From a virus, in IMG/VR virus record IMGVR_UViG_3300024346_004942, positions 1 through 33,510 of that record: a stretch of 33,510 nucleotides of DNA; one strand, written 5' to 3'. Below, piece by piece: positions 1 through 5,649 of the stretch. A program made the translations under genes and the position numbers. The notes beneath the pieces are model-generated. The model was not told the origin of the DNA. It ran no database searches and saw nothing but the letters and a program-made list of their open reading frames with translations. Position 1 is the stretch's first letter; every line of letters begins with the position of its first letter.

Positions 1-1
1 C

Positions 2-250
2 CAATTTTTAAAGGATCACGGTTTATTTGTTCCAGTTATTCTAAGCCGACCAATGGGCGACAGCTCGCCAGATTGGATGCTGAAGGAAAGGCTGTTGCGA
101 CAATATGCCAGCGACACGGGCAGATCGTGGGCGCGTTTCTGCCTCTCTGCTGTAATGTATGACGACAACGAAAGCGTGGTAAAAATGGCTTATCTCAACA
201 ATATTGATGCATATAATGCAATCGAACTCAATAAATCAATGGTGGCATAA
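2..250 (+). CDS. Hypothetical protein, 5' end outside window
   Basis: The reading frame is open from the first bases of the window and stops at 250, so the gene is truncated on the left; 82 residues are visible. An internal ATG lies at 53, but the frame continues upstream of it without a stop. The visible part is soluble and mixed charged and aromatic, with no membrane segment and no motif I recognise. It ends 2 bases before the exonuclease gene, so it is probably in the same operon. Function unknown. Confidence 0.6.
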   Translation, partial: QFLKDHGLFVPVILSRPMGDSSPDWMLKERLLRQYASDTGRSWARFCLSAVMYDDNESVVKMAYLNNIDAYNAIELNKSMVA

Positions 251-252
251 TC

Positions 253-900
253 ATGAAAAAACACACTTATTTAATTGTAGATACCGAGACAACAAAATAT
301 CAGACCGTTGCAGATTTTGGTGCTGTCGTCATGACTAGGGACGGCACAATCGTTGAGCAATTTGGCGCGATGGTTTCAGGGCATTTTGGCAAGATGCCGC
401 TATTCTCTGACCCGAAAGCAGATCCTGCCTCGTTCTGGTCAGAGCAAAGCGCAAAGCGTAGAGCTAAACACTATGACGACATGCTCGAATGCGGTGAGCG
501 CTCTATATCGTCACCCGCTCTTATTAACAAATGGTTGGAGCGCGTTTGCGGCCAGCATGATCCTGTTTTAACTGCTTATAATATCGCTTTCGATTTTGGC
601 AAATGCCGCAACACAAAAATAAATCTCGGTATTTTCGGCTCTCGCTTTTGCTTAATGAAGGCCGCGAAGCGACATTTTGTGAACGAGGAATATATGCAAT
701 TTTGCGTTGAGAATCGTCGCTTGACTCCAACAGGACTCGCCAGCACTACGGCTGACAGCATGGCGACTTATATTGTCGGCAATGATCTTGCACCTGAACC
801 CCATACCGCGTTAGAAGATGCACGGGACTACGAGGCGATTATTCTCGCCAAAATTCTCGAAACTACGACACGGGCTAAACTTCTGGAGATCGGACGATGA
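253..900 (+). CDS. DnaQ-like DEDDh 3'-5' exonuclease
   Basis: 215 residues. It carries the three exonuclease motifs of the DEDDh superfamily: Exo I D10-T-E12-T-T, Exo II around N110 and D114 (AYNIAFDF), and Exo III H184-x4-D189. Enzymes of this fold remove nucleotides from DNA or RNA 3' ends using two metal ions bound by the acidic residues. It is a stand-alone domain with no polymerase fused, and the family A polymerase in this window has its own exonuclease domain, so this is probably an accessory nuclease (RNase T, ExoX or polymerase-epsilon type). Its stop overlaps the start of the PPK2 gene (ATGA), so the two are probably translationally coupled. Confidence 0.85.
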   Translation: MKKHTYLIVDTETTKYQTVADFGAVVMTRDGTIVEQFGAMVSGHFGKMPLFSDPKADPASFWSEQSAKRRAKHYDDMLECGERSISSPALINKWLERVCGQHDPVLTAYNIAFDFGKCRNTKINLGIFGSRFCLMKAAKRHFVNEEYMQFCVENRRLTPTGLASTTADSMATYIVGNDLAPEPHTALEDARDYEAIILAKILETTTRAKLLEIGR

Positions 901-1532
901 ACGCGCTACAAATTCAACAGGCAAGACTTAACCAATTGGCACAAAATAACGGCAAGCGAATTGCCGTTATTTTGGAGGGGCGCGACAGCGCGGGCAAATC
1001 TGGAACAATTCGCGAATTGACGCAATACCTTTCGCCTAGCTGGTACAATGTGTCCACAATGGCGAAGCCTAATAAAAACACCATGAAAAATTGGTTGCGA
1101 TTTTGGAAAAAGCGACTCCCGAAAAATGGGCAGATTACATTTTTCGATCGCTCTCACTACTCGCGTGCGCTTTGCCAGAAGGTGAACGGCTGGTGTTCTG
1201 CCCGTCAATATGGGAATTTTATGCGGGACGTGAACGCTTGGGAAAATTCTCAGGACGTTATTTTTGTGAAATTCTGGCTATCAATTACCGAAAAAACGCA
1301 AATTGAAAATTTGACAAATAGAGAGCTGTCGCCCTTGCAATACTGGAAACTTTCGCCTAATGATAAATTGGCCGTTGCACAATATAACGATTATACAATT
1401 GCGAAAGAAGCCATGCTCTCACAAGGCGAATGGCACTCGATAAATTACGATAACAAGGCTGACGGTAGGCTGGAACTGATTACCACCTTGTGCGATATTT
1501 TGGAAGCAAAAATCATGCCAGGTTCCAAATGA
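897..1532 (+). CDS. Polyphosphate kinase 2 (PPK2) family protein
   Basis: 211 residues. PPK2 enzymes transfer phosphate between polyphosphate and nucleotides, usually making NDPs or NTPs from NMP or NDP. Walker A is G28-R-D-S-A-G-K34-S35; the PPK2 Walker B signature is FFDRSHYSRA (about 82-91); the segment STMAKPNKNTMKNW (about 53-66) matches the usual proline- and lysine-containing stretch; the lid contains RELSPLQYWKLSPND (about 142-156), the typical WK-S-x-D motif. It is shorter than most bacterial single-domain PPK2 proteins (about 230-300 residues), but all motifs are present. It overlaps the upstream exonuclease gene by 4 bases and is the last gene before a terminator. AMP versus ADP preference cannot be read from the sequence. 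Confidence 0.9.
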   Translation: MNALQIQQARLNQLAQNNGKRIAVILEGRDSAGKSGTIRELTQYLSPSWYNVSTMAKPNKNTMKNWLRFWKKRLPKNGQITFFDRSHYSRALCQKVNGWCSARQYGNFMRDVNAWENSQDVIFVKFWLSITEKTQIENLTNRELSPLQYWKLSPNDKLAVAQYNDYTIAKEAMLSQGEWHSINYDNKADGRLELITTLCDILEAKIMPGSK

Positions 1533-1548
1533 GAACCATTCTCATTTG
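1526..1548. repeat. Perfect 10-bp inverted repeat at PPK2 stop codon
   Basis: CAAATGAGAA and TTCTCATTTG are exact reverse complements separated by 3 bases, and the left arm contains the PPK2 stop codon. There is no T-run after it. It could be an operator or a transcript-end stabiliser. It lies 4 bases before the parS-like palindrome. Confidence 0.7.
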
Positions 1549-1552
1549 CAAA

Positions 1553-1568
1553 TGTTCCACGTGGAACA
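1553..1568. promoter_or_regulatory. parS-like centromere palindrome (ParB site)
   Basis: The 16-base perfect palindrome TGTTCCACGTGGAACA matches the consensus of chromosomal parS sites bound by Spo0J/ParB proteins (TGTTNCACGTGNAACA), in the C/G variant known from Pseudomonas and other proteobacteria. No ParA or ParB gene is in the window, so the likely reader is host ParB or a phage protein encoded elsewhere. It sits in a gene-free stretch between PPK2 and a terminator. Confidence 0.8.
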
Positions 1569-1580
1569 CGCTAAAAACCA

Positions 1581-1620
1581 AAAATCCGCAAAAAAGCAAA
1601 TTTTGCGGATTTTTTTTTTG
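1581..1620 (+). terminator. Intrinsic terminator after the exonuclease-PPK2 genes
   Basis: A 13-bp stem (1581-1593 with 1601-1613, core AATCCGCAAAA / TTTTGCGGATT) encloses a 7-base loop and runs into an unbroken T-run to 1619. The flanking A and T runs mean it could also slow transcription arriving leftward from 1856. Confidence 0.9.
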
Positions 1621-1682
1621 CTTTTTTTCCTTTTTAAATTATTTTCAAAAAATCGTAAAAAAAGCTTGACTTTTTTAAATTT

Positions 1683-1706
1683 TTGGCGCGGGGGCGCCAG
1701 TAGTAG
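1683..1706. repeat. GC-rich hairpin repeat, copy 1
   Basis: TTGGCGCGGGGGCGCCAG followed by TAGTAG. Inside it GGCGC and GCGCC form a 5-bp stem around GGGG. The same 24 bases recur 122 bases downstream at 1805-1828. The element is much more GC-rich than its surroundings. Confidence 0.85.
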
Positions 1707-1804
1707 GTCAACGATTATTTTGCATGGGCCTCAAAAACGTGTGACCGCCAAGCGGGGAAAAGTCATGGTCTATTTTCAGCAATCCTCCAAAAAGTTTGTG
1801 AAAA

Positions 1805-1828
1805 TTGGCGCGGGGGCGCCAGTAGTAG
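1805..1828. repeat. GC-rich hairpin repeat, copy 2
   Basis: Exact second copy of the 24-base element at 1683-1706, followed by a weakly similar extension (ACGATTATTTT versus ACGATGATTTA). It lies just downstream, in the leftward sense, of the promoter at 1863-1891. Confidence 0.85.
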
Positions 1829-1862
1829 TGCGACGATGATTTATTTGGTGTACCTCGCGCCG

Positions 1863-1891
1863 ATTATAGTGCAGTTCCGATGCGATGTCAA
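1863..1891 (-). promoter_or_regulatory. Leftward sigma70-type promoter
   Basis: Read on the minus strand: TTGACA (1891-1886), 17-base spacer, TATAAT (1868-1863). Both hexamers are perfect. Expected start near 1856, reading away from all genes to the right and antisense to PPK2 if not terminated. Confidence 0.75.
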
Positions 1892-1952
1892 GTCTTTTTT
1901 GTGACCGGCAGCAATTAAATGCAATTTGGTGTCAGTCTTGCTGACGGCGCCG

Positions 1953-1982
1953 ATTATACCCGACCCCGCAGCGATTTGTCAA
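1953..1982 (-). promoter_or_regulatory. Second leftward sigma70-type promoter
   Basis: Minus strand TTGACA (1982-1977), 18-base spacer, TATAAT (1958-1953). The spacer contains a minus-strand copy of the recurring 10-mer CTGCGGGGTC (1962-1971). Confidence 0.7.
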
Positions 1983-2164
1983 GTACTTTTTGCAATTTCC
2001 GCAAATTAGGGGTAGATAAGTCTAGTCCGGGATAACCTGGGCGGGGTCGAGCAAATTGAAGAAAATTTTTGAAAATTGTGGCAAAAAGTTCTTGACACGC
2101 CGAGGTCGTGCACGGCCCCCCGGAATTAAAGTGCGTTTCCTCCCGACAAATCCTTAAAAATCAT

Positions 2165-2193
2165 TTGACAAGGTGCTTAACTCCGCGTATAAT
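2165..2193 (+). promoter_or_regulatory. Sigma70-type promoter before the first small gene
   Basis: TTGACA (2165-2170), 17 bases, TATAAT (2188-2193). It opens the rightward block beginning at 2238. Another TTGACA at 2092-2097 in the same AGTTCTTGACA context has GCCCCC where the -10 should be and looks like a decayed copy. Confidence 0.85.
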
Positions 2194-2237
2194 AGTTTCA
2201 TAAATTAAGAGAACAACCAAATCGAGGATTTAATCTA

Positions 2238-2441
2238 ATGAAAGCTCCAATAGTATTATTTTTAGATGGCGGATTTACTTTCTACAACAACGAGCGGTGG
2301 GCTGAAGCTCTAGTAGAGTGGCGTGAAGCGATAGAGTCAGACTGCGAGACTGACACATCATACTGGAGCGAGTATGAGTTGGTAGAGCGCTTTTTTGGTG
2401 AGGACGTATTTATCGAGGAAATTCCAGAAAACTTATTTTAA
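2238..2441 (+). CDS. Hypothetical acidic small protein
   Basis: 67 residues, strongly acidic, with many Glu, Trp and Tyr; no membrane segment. ATG at 2238 follows GAGG at 2223-2226 and a perfect promoter at 2165-2193. Small acidic early proteins in phages often bind host proteins, but nothing here identifies a target. Function unknown. Confidence 0.75.
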   Translation: MKAPIVLFLDGGFTFYNNERWAEALVEWREAIESDCETDTSYWSEYELVERFFGEDVFIEEIPENLF

Positions 2442-2444
2442 TTC

Positions 2445-2473
2445 TTGACAGTATGGTCAAACAAACGTATAAT
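2445..2473 (+). promoter_or_regulatory. Sigma70-type promoter for the HTH gene at 2537
   Basis: TTGACA (2445-2450), 17 bases, TATAAT (2468-2473), directly after the stop at 2441. Expected start near 2480, giving a leader of about 57 bases. Confidence 0.85.
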
Positions 2474-2536
2474 AGCCACATGAAAACAAAAAACTTAATC
2501 GAACAAATAATAGCATTCTTTTCGGGAGACAAGAAC

Positions 2537-2860
2537 ATGGCAGAAGTAACTAAAGTAGTAAATTACACAGACCGTATGGTAGCAGAGATGGTAGCAGCAT
2601 ATGTACAAGCTCCAAACCCTGATACAGTTGCAAAACTATCAGAACAGCTAGGCAAGCCAACACGCTCTATTGTTGCAAAATTAGTACGCGAAGGCGTTTA
2701 TGTTGCACAGCAGCGTGTTACTAAGACTGGTGCTCCAGTAGTACGTAAGTCAGACCTCGTAGCTCAAATTCAAGCAGCAGTAGGTGCAGAGCTTCCTACT
2801 CTTGAGAAGGCTTCTAAAGCAGACCTTCAGTTACTACTCGACCGAGTTATGGGTAACTAA
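2537..2860 (+). CDS. Small HTH (SANT/Myb-like) DNA-binding protein
   Basis: 107 residues. ATG at 2537 is chosen because GGGAG at 2524-2528 gives a good ribosome-binding site; upstream in-frame starts at 2453 and 2480 fall inside the promoter or at the transcript start. The N-terminal part (YTDRMVAEMVAAY, then TVAKLSEQLGKPTRSIVAKL and REGVY) reads as a three-helix HTH of the kind that samples sequence through a helix rich in S, I and K. The C-terminal part (KSDLVAQIQAAVG, then LEKASKADLQLLLDRV) is a separate helical tail shared with the paralogues at 4530 and 14820. Similar proteins are common and uncharacterised in marine T4-like phages. Probably an abundant DNA-binding or regulatory protein. 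Confidence 0.8.
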   Translation: MAEVTKVVNYTDRMVAEMVAAYVQAPNPDTVAKLSEQLGKPTRSIVAKLVREGVYVAQQRVTKTGAPVVRKSDLVAQIQAAVGAELPTLEKASKADLQLLLDRVMGN

Positions 2861-2863
2861 TCT

Positions 2864-3010
2864 ATGCAAATGGAGTTAAGACTTGAGGAAGATACCCTAG
2901 CTCTTCAGTACAACGAGGAGCTAGGAATCTACGAAGTTCACGAGTTGTGGACTGATAAAGATTACTATGATGGGAGAATGCAGTTTGTTCTTGAAGCATC
3001 ACAAAAATAG
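2864..3010 (+). CDS. Hypothetical small acidic protein
   Basis: 48 residues starting MQMELRLEEDT, with 11 acidic residues and no membrane segment. It begins 3 bases after the HTH gene stops, so is probably cotranscribed. Its stop codon TAG is the first part of the next promoter cassette (AAATAGTTCTTGACG), an arrangement repeated elsewhere here. Function unknown. Confidence 0.6.
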   Translation: MQMELRLEEDTLALQYNEELGIYEVHELWTDKDYYDGRMQFVLEASQK

Positions 3011-3013
3011 TTC

Positions 3014-3042
3014 TTGACGAGATGGTTAAAAGTAAGTATAAT
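3014..3042 (+). promoter_or_regulatory. Sigma70-type promoter of the large non-coding RNA
   Basis: TTGACG (3014-3019), 17 bases, TATAAT (3037-3042). Expected transcription start near 3049, immediately before the first strand of the long closing helix at 3050. Confidence 0.85.
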
Positions 3043-3048
3043 AGTATT

Positions 3049-3652
3049 TCAAAGATTGGGGAAGGGCAGTAAACCGCGACCGCCCAAGCGGATAAGTTCC
3101 TAAGTGTTGGAGAATCCTTCGTAACCAACAGCTTCTGCTTCCCCCATCTTTGACACGAAGTCCAGTAACGATGTTAGAGTGATATTCGTTGATCTCACGG
3201 AGGAACTGGCACACCTTACCTAGCTGAGAGGTGTCTAAAGTGTATGGCAGCAAGGAGTTTGTAGCAGTGTACTGAACATTGTGGGTTTGTGAGTGTAGCG
3301 TATGTTTATCCGATACTAAAAACATAACGCGAGGTTTGGGAGCTGTGCGTGGTGGTCTTCTCCCTTTTGGTTTCTTACTAGCCGTATGATAGCTAAGTAG
3401 CTTTCATTTGATGTGACTATCAATTATTGCAAAATGCTAATTAATAAAAGTGAGTAAGTGGGAGGTACTACCAATAACAGTACTGTTCCTAACACATAGT
3501 TAGGGGTCTATTGTGCTTATGCGACCAACATACTAAGCCAACACTTGATAAGTGTATAAATATCCGTAGTCGGGGCTGCGTCAGGCTAGTCACCACCCCA
3601 CCTAATTCGGGAGTAGTCGCCCACCTTATAGCCTCCTTCGGGAGGTTTTTTT
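3049..3652 (+). ncRNA. Large structured non-coding RNA candidate, about 600 nt
   Basis: A dedicated promoter (3014-3042) and a strong terminator (3631-3652) bracket about 600 bases without a credible gene. The transcript has many paired elements visible by eye: 3050-3064 with 3138-3152 (15 positions, one mismatch), 3106-3110 with 3125-3129, 3167-3171 with 3186-3190 inside 3162-3166 with 3205-3209, 3211-3216 with 3229-3234, 3298-3307 with 3320-3330 (one bulge), 3488-3493 with 3499-3504, and 3541-3546 with 3550-3555. Size, isolation and ornate folding recall the large phage RNAs GOLLD and ROOL, but I cannot assign it to either from memory. The short reading frames inside it have no ribosome-binding sites. 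Confidence 0.75.
3631..3652 (+). terminator. Intrinsic terminator of the large RNA
   Basis: CCTCC-TTCG-GGAGG forms a stem capped by a stable UUCG tetraloop, followed by seven T. Confidence 0.95.
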
Positions 3653-3658
3653 ATGCCT

Positions 3659-3709
3659 AAAGTTATGTAATTCTGAAGTTGTACTTACGAAATTGCATAA
3701 CTTTTTTTC
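3659..3709 (+). terminator. Second tandem terminator
   Basis: AAAGTTATGTAATT (3659-3672) pairs with AATTGCATAACTTT (3691-3704), 14 bp with one wobble, followed by a T-run to 3708. Two terminators in a row insulate the RNA unit from the next promoter at 3731. Confidence 0.9.
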
Positions 3710-3730
3710 TTGCGTGTCCTAAAATATTTC

Positions 3731-3759
3731 TTGACAAAATTCCTTACCTCCTGTATAAT
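3731..3759 (+). promoter_or_regulatory. Sigma70-type promoter
   Basis: TTGACA (3731-3736), 17 bases, TATAAT (3754-3759), driving the small-gene cluster 3791-4984. Confidence 0.85.
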
Positions 3760-3790
3760 TGTGACATAAATTTGAAAAAGGAGCAGAAAA

Positions 3791-3964
3791 ATGAACTATG
3801 AAATTATGCGGTTATCTATGGTGGCACTAAGTGCTTTTATGCTTGGTATTGCTATTAGCTCTACATCAGTACAGAACTCATGGAGGCTCGATGCAGCAGC
3901 AACGTCGTGTGCTCAATTTAACCCTGCTCACGGGCAATTTGAATGGCTGGAGAAGTCAGAATGA
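3791..3964 (+). CDS. Hypothetical small membrane or exported protein
   Basis: 57 residues. ATG at 3791 follows AAGGAG at 3777-3782. Residues about 8-24 (MVALSAFMLGIAISSTS) form one hydrophobic segment, either a signal peptide or a membrane anchor; the rest is polar with a single Cys. First gene of a tightly overlapping cluster. Function unknown. Confidence 0.65.
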   Translation: MNYEIMRLSMVALSAFMLGIAISSTSVQNSWRLDAAATSCAQFNPAHGQFEWLEKSE

Positions 3965-4083
3965 AAAAGATTAAAAACCCCGTAGCGAAGTACTGTAGGC
4001 GGTTCAATAAATCTACAGTACAGCAAACTAAAAAGCGCAAATATTTAGATAAAAAATGGAGCTTTAAAAATGACGAGTGCTAA
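3961..4083 (+). CDS. Hypothetical small basic protein
   Basis: 40 residues, very basic (about a third Lys or Arg), no membrane segment, possibly nucleic-acid binding. It overlaps the previous gene by ATGA and the next by 14 bases, so it would be translated by coupling; there is no strong ribosome-binding site of its own. A minus-strand copy of the CTRCGGGGTY motif lies at 3976-3985 within the gene. Confidence 0.5.
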   Translation: MKKIKNPVAKYCRRFNKSTVQQTKKRKYLDKKWSFKNDEC

Positions 4084-4414
4084 AGTATTGCAGTTTCCAA
4101 CTAAAGTAATGAAAGCAGATACACATAGAGCCGAGCTATATCGTAGAATAGAAGAGCTAGACGAATGCTATGATATTCTGGAGCAAGTACACGAAAGTTT
4201 GAACCAATTAGAAGACCATTGTCATAAGCTAGAGCAGACCTATAACATTATTTTGGGCGAGTATGCAACTTTAGTAGACCCCGAAGCTCTAGAAGTAGAC
4301 TTCCTAACATATAGTACAGAAGCTATTGTAGAAGAAGGGGAAGATGGTAAATTTACTATAAAGTGGGGAAAGGACGGTGTCCCCGCAGAGATTGTTAAGA
4401 GAGAAGAAGAATGA
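4070..4414 (+). CDS. Hypothetical coiled-coil protein
   Basis: 114 residues. Residues about 20-70 (from RAELYRRIEELDECYDIL to HKLEQTYNIILGEY) have the heptad spacing of a coiled coil; the C-terminal third is acidic and ends VKREEE. ATG at 4070, GGAG at 4058-4061 just upstream. It overlaps both neighbours by a few bases. Function unknown; probably forms oligomers. Confidence 0.7.
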   Translation: MTSAKVLQFPTKVMKADTHRAELYRRIEELDECYDILEQVHESLNQLEDHCHKLEQTYNIILGEYATLVDPEALEVDFLTYSTEAIVEEGEDGKFTIKWGKDGVPAEIVKREEE

Positions 4415-4533
4415 AAGATGATATTATAGGAAAGTTTGAAAACGACTGGACTGTCTATGATATTGCTGAATACTACAGTACATCGGTTGAAGCAGTAATG
4501 AAGATACTAGGATTAGTGGAGAACCCGTTTTGA
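4411..4533 (+). CDS. Hypothetical minimal HTH-like protein
   Basis: 40 residues. The stretch DWTVYDIAEYYSTSVEAVMK looks like one helix-turn-helix (AEYYSTSVEAV being the turn and recognition helix). It overlaps the coiled-coil gene by ATGA and the next HTH gene by 4 bases, so all three are probably coupled. It may act with the HTH protein at 4530. Confidence 0.55.
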   Translation: MKDDIIGKFENDWTVYDIAEYYSTSVEAVMKILGLVENPF

Positions 4534-4850
4534 ATTATACACCAGAAGAAACATTATTTATGGTCGAGGCTTATACAGCCGAGCCAAACAGAGAAACAGT
4601 AGAAAAACTAGCAGAAAAGCTAGAGAAAAGTATAAAGTCAATAATTGGCAAGCTATCAAGAGAAGGAGTATATCAACGTGCGGCCTACAAAAGTAAAAGT
4701 GGAGATGACCCTGTCACAAAGATGGAATTGGTTAATAACGTCGCTGAGAATCTTGGAATTGAGATTGATGATTTATTTGGTCTCGATAAAAGCCCGAAGG
4801 CAGCTCTCAAAGCGCTTGAACTCGCTACGGGGTCGCTTAAACCGAGATGA
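4530..4850 (+). CDS. Small HTH DNA-binding protein, paralogue of 2537
   Basis: 106 residues with TTG start at 4530, preceded by GGAG at 4518-4521. N-terminal HTH YTPEETLFMVEAYTAEPNRE, then TVEKLAEKLEKSIKSIIGKL and REGVY aligns with the protein at 2537 almost position for position; the C-terminal tail (MELVNNVAENLG, then SPKAALKAL) also matches. The two genes are probably an old duplication in the same early block. A plus-strand copy of the CTACGGGGTC motif is at 4825-4834. Function probably DNA binding. Confidence 0.75.
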   Translation: MNYTPEETLFMVEAYTAEPNRETVEKLAEKLEKSIKSIIGKLSREGVYQRAAYKSKSGDDPVTKMELVNNVAENLGIEIDDLFGLDKSPKAALKALELATGSLKPR

Positions 4851-4984
4851 ATAGTATATTTACAATGACTGAAGAGGGAATGAAGTTTACCTTCTATCTG
4901 TTTGGAGTAAAGATTCTAGAGATAGAGGCTGAGAATGAGTTAGAGGCGAGGAGGATTCGAAAAGTGTATGAGAAGCATCAGTAA
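4847..4984 (+). CDS. Hypothetical small protein
   Basis: 45 residues with an amphipathic charged C-terminal helix (ENELEARRIRKVYEK). It overlaps the HTH gene stop by ATGA. No recognised motif. It is the last gene of the rightward cluster before the terminator at 5069. Confidence 0.55.
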   Translation: MNSIFTMTEEGMKFTFYLFGVKILEIEAENELEARRIRKVYEKHQ

Positions 4985-5050
4985 GTTTCAAATTTTAAAC
5001 GTAATAACCTGTTTGTTTATTATAGCCAATGTAATTCATCATTGGTAGCG

Positions 5051-5060
5051 CTGCGGGGTT
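5051..5060 (+). repeat. Recurring 10-mer CTRCGGGGTY, non-coding copy
   Basis: CTGCGGGGTT lies in the gene-free DNA before the terminator. Other copies: 1962-1971 (-), 3976-3985 (-), 4825-4834 (+), 6516-6525 (+), 7623-7632 (+), 16345-16354 (+) and 32009-32018 (+). Most are preceded by TCG. The motif occurs in different reading frames and against gene direction, so it is not explained by one protein motif. Confidence 0.6.
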
Positions 5061-5068
5061 ATAGCAGA

Positions 5069-5101
5069 AAGTCTTGACTAGAAATGGTCAGGACTTTTTT
5101 A
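5069..5101 (+). terminator. Intrinsic terminator of the rightward small-gene cluster
   Basis: AAGTCTTGAC (5069-5078) pairs with GTCAGGACTT (5087-5096), 10 bp with one wobble, then a T-run. A weaker hairpin CCAATG/CATTGG lies upstream at 5026-5045. Confidence 0.85.
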
Positions 5102-5104
5102 TTA

Positions 5105-5533
5105 ACTAGGAAAAAGCAAGGAAGATTACGCTGCCACTAGAACAAGCAAAGGGAAAGTGCAAAACATTATGGGTAAGGAATACGGTTTTTATTGACCAAT
5201 CGCGAATTGCATGAAATTGGCCCTTCTTACTTAATATGAGAAAAATGGTTTTGTATTCAGGAGTCGATTCAGGTCATAGAGGGTCATTGCAACCCTTGAA
5301 TCTGTTTGATTATCTTGGTTGATAATAATTGGTCAGAATAACTTGTTATCTGTTATTGATGCGGGATTATTGTGAGCTTGTGATTACTCTCATTTATCTT
5401 CTAGGTTCGTGGATACACTCTCCTTTAATTCCGAGTGTACCACAAGCGTAGAAATAATTCACACTCACTTCGCTCACAGCTAGTAGAGAAGAATTGTTAA
5501 GAGACCTTGTTGTTTATCCGTAGCTAGAAACTT
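5105..5533 (-). ncRNA. Gene-free structured region, possible leftward RNA
   Basis: No reading frame with a ribosome-binding site is seen between 5102 and 5649. A leftward promoter-like pair (TTTACT 5568-5563, 17 bases, TATAAT 5545-5540) points into it. Visible helices include GTGGATACACTC with GAGTGTACCAC (5410-5421 with 5434-5444, one bulge), TGTGAG with CTCACA (5371-5376 with 5473-5478), AGGGT with ACCCT (5280-5284 with 5292-5296) and CCAAT with ATTGG (5196-5200 with 5216-5220). The strand is uncertain because helices look similar on both; the -35 matches at only 4 of 6 positions. Confidence 0.4.
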
Positions 5534-5539
5534 ATGTTT

Positions 5540-5568
5540 ATTATACACCTTATTTTGGCATAAGTAAA
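5540..5568 (-). promoter_or_regulatory. Weak leftward promoter candidate
   Basis: Minus strand TTTACT, 17 bases, perfect TATAAT. Lies downstream of the leftward operon end (5650) and reads into gene-free DNA. Confidence 0.4.
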
Positions 5569-5649
5569 GTACTATTTTTGAGTAGGTATATGGTAGGAAA
5601 AAGTACAATGGCTGTAAGCAAACAGAAAAATATTCTAAAAAGGAGGGTG

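Larger units (their letters stand above)
1594..1856 (-). ncRNA. Possible leftward small RNA with two GC hairpins
   Basis: Two leftward sigma70-type promoters (1863-1891 and 1953-1982) point into a stretch with no leftward gene. The transcript would run from about 1856 to the bidirectional-looking hairpin at 1581-1613 and would contain both copies of the GGCGC hairpin repeat. I see no convincing leftward reading frame with a ribosome-binding site. Non-coding status is inference from promoter and terminator placement. Confidence 0.4.

Noticed and set aside
1683-1828. The duplicated GC-rich element as a transposon end or CRISPR repeat
   Set aside because: Only two copies, no target duplication, no transposase or cas gene nearby, and the copies are direct rather than inverted.
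1546-1839. Reading frame starting MQMFHVEHAKNQ
   Set aside because: The MFHVEH start is the known by-product of translating a parS palindrome; the frame runs through a terminator T-run and the hairpin repeats, with no ribosome-binding site.
2092-2120. TTGACA in the usual AGTTCTTGACA context as a promoter
   Set aside because: The bases at the -10 position are GCCCCC, with no TATAAT at 15-19 bases; treated as a decayed copy.
2862-3325. Two leftward reading frames across the large RNA region
   Set aside because: No ribosome-binding site or leftward promoter; they are antisense to a promoter and to paired elements, and their composition looks non-coding.
4985-5068. tRNA-like stretch GGTAGCGCTGCGGGGTTA
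   Set aside because: No acceptor stem, anticodon arm or TTCRANNY T-loop can be formed around it; no tRNA gene was found anywhere in the window.
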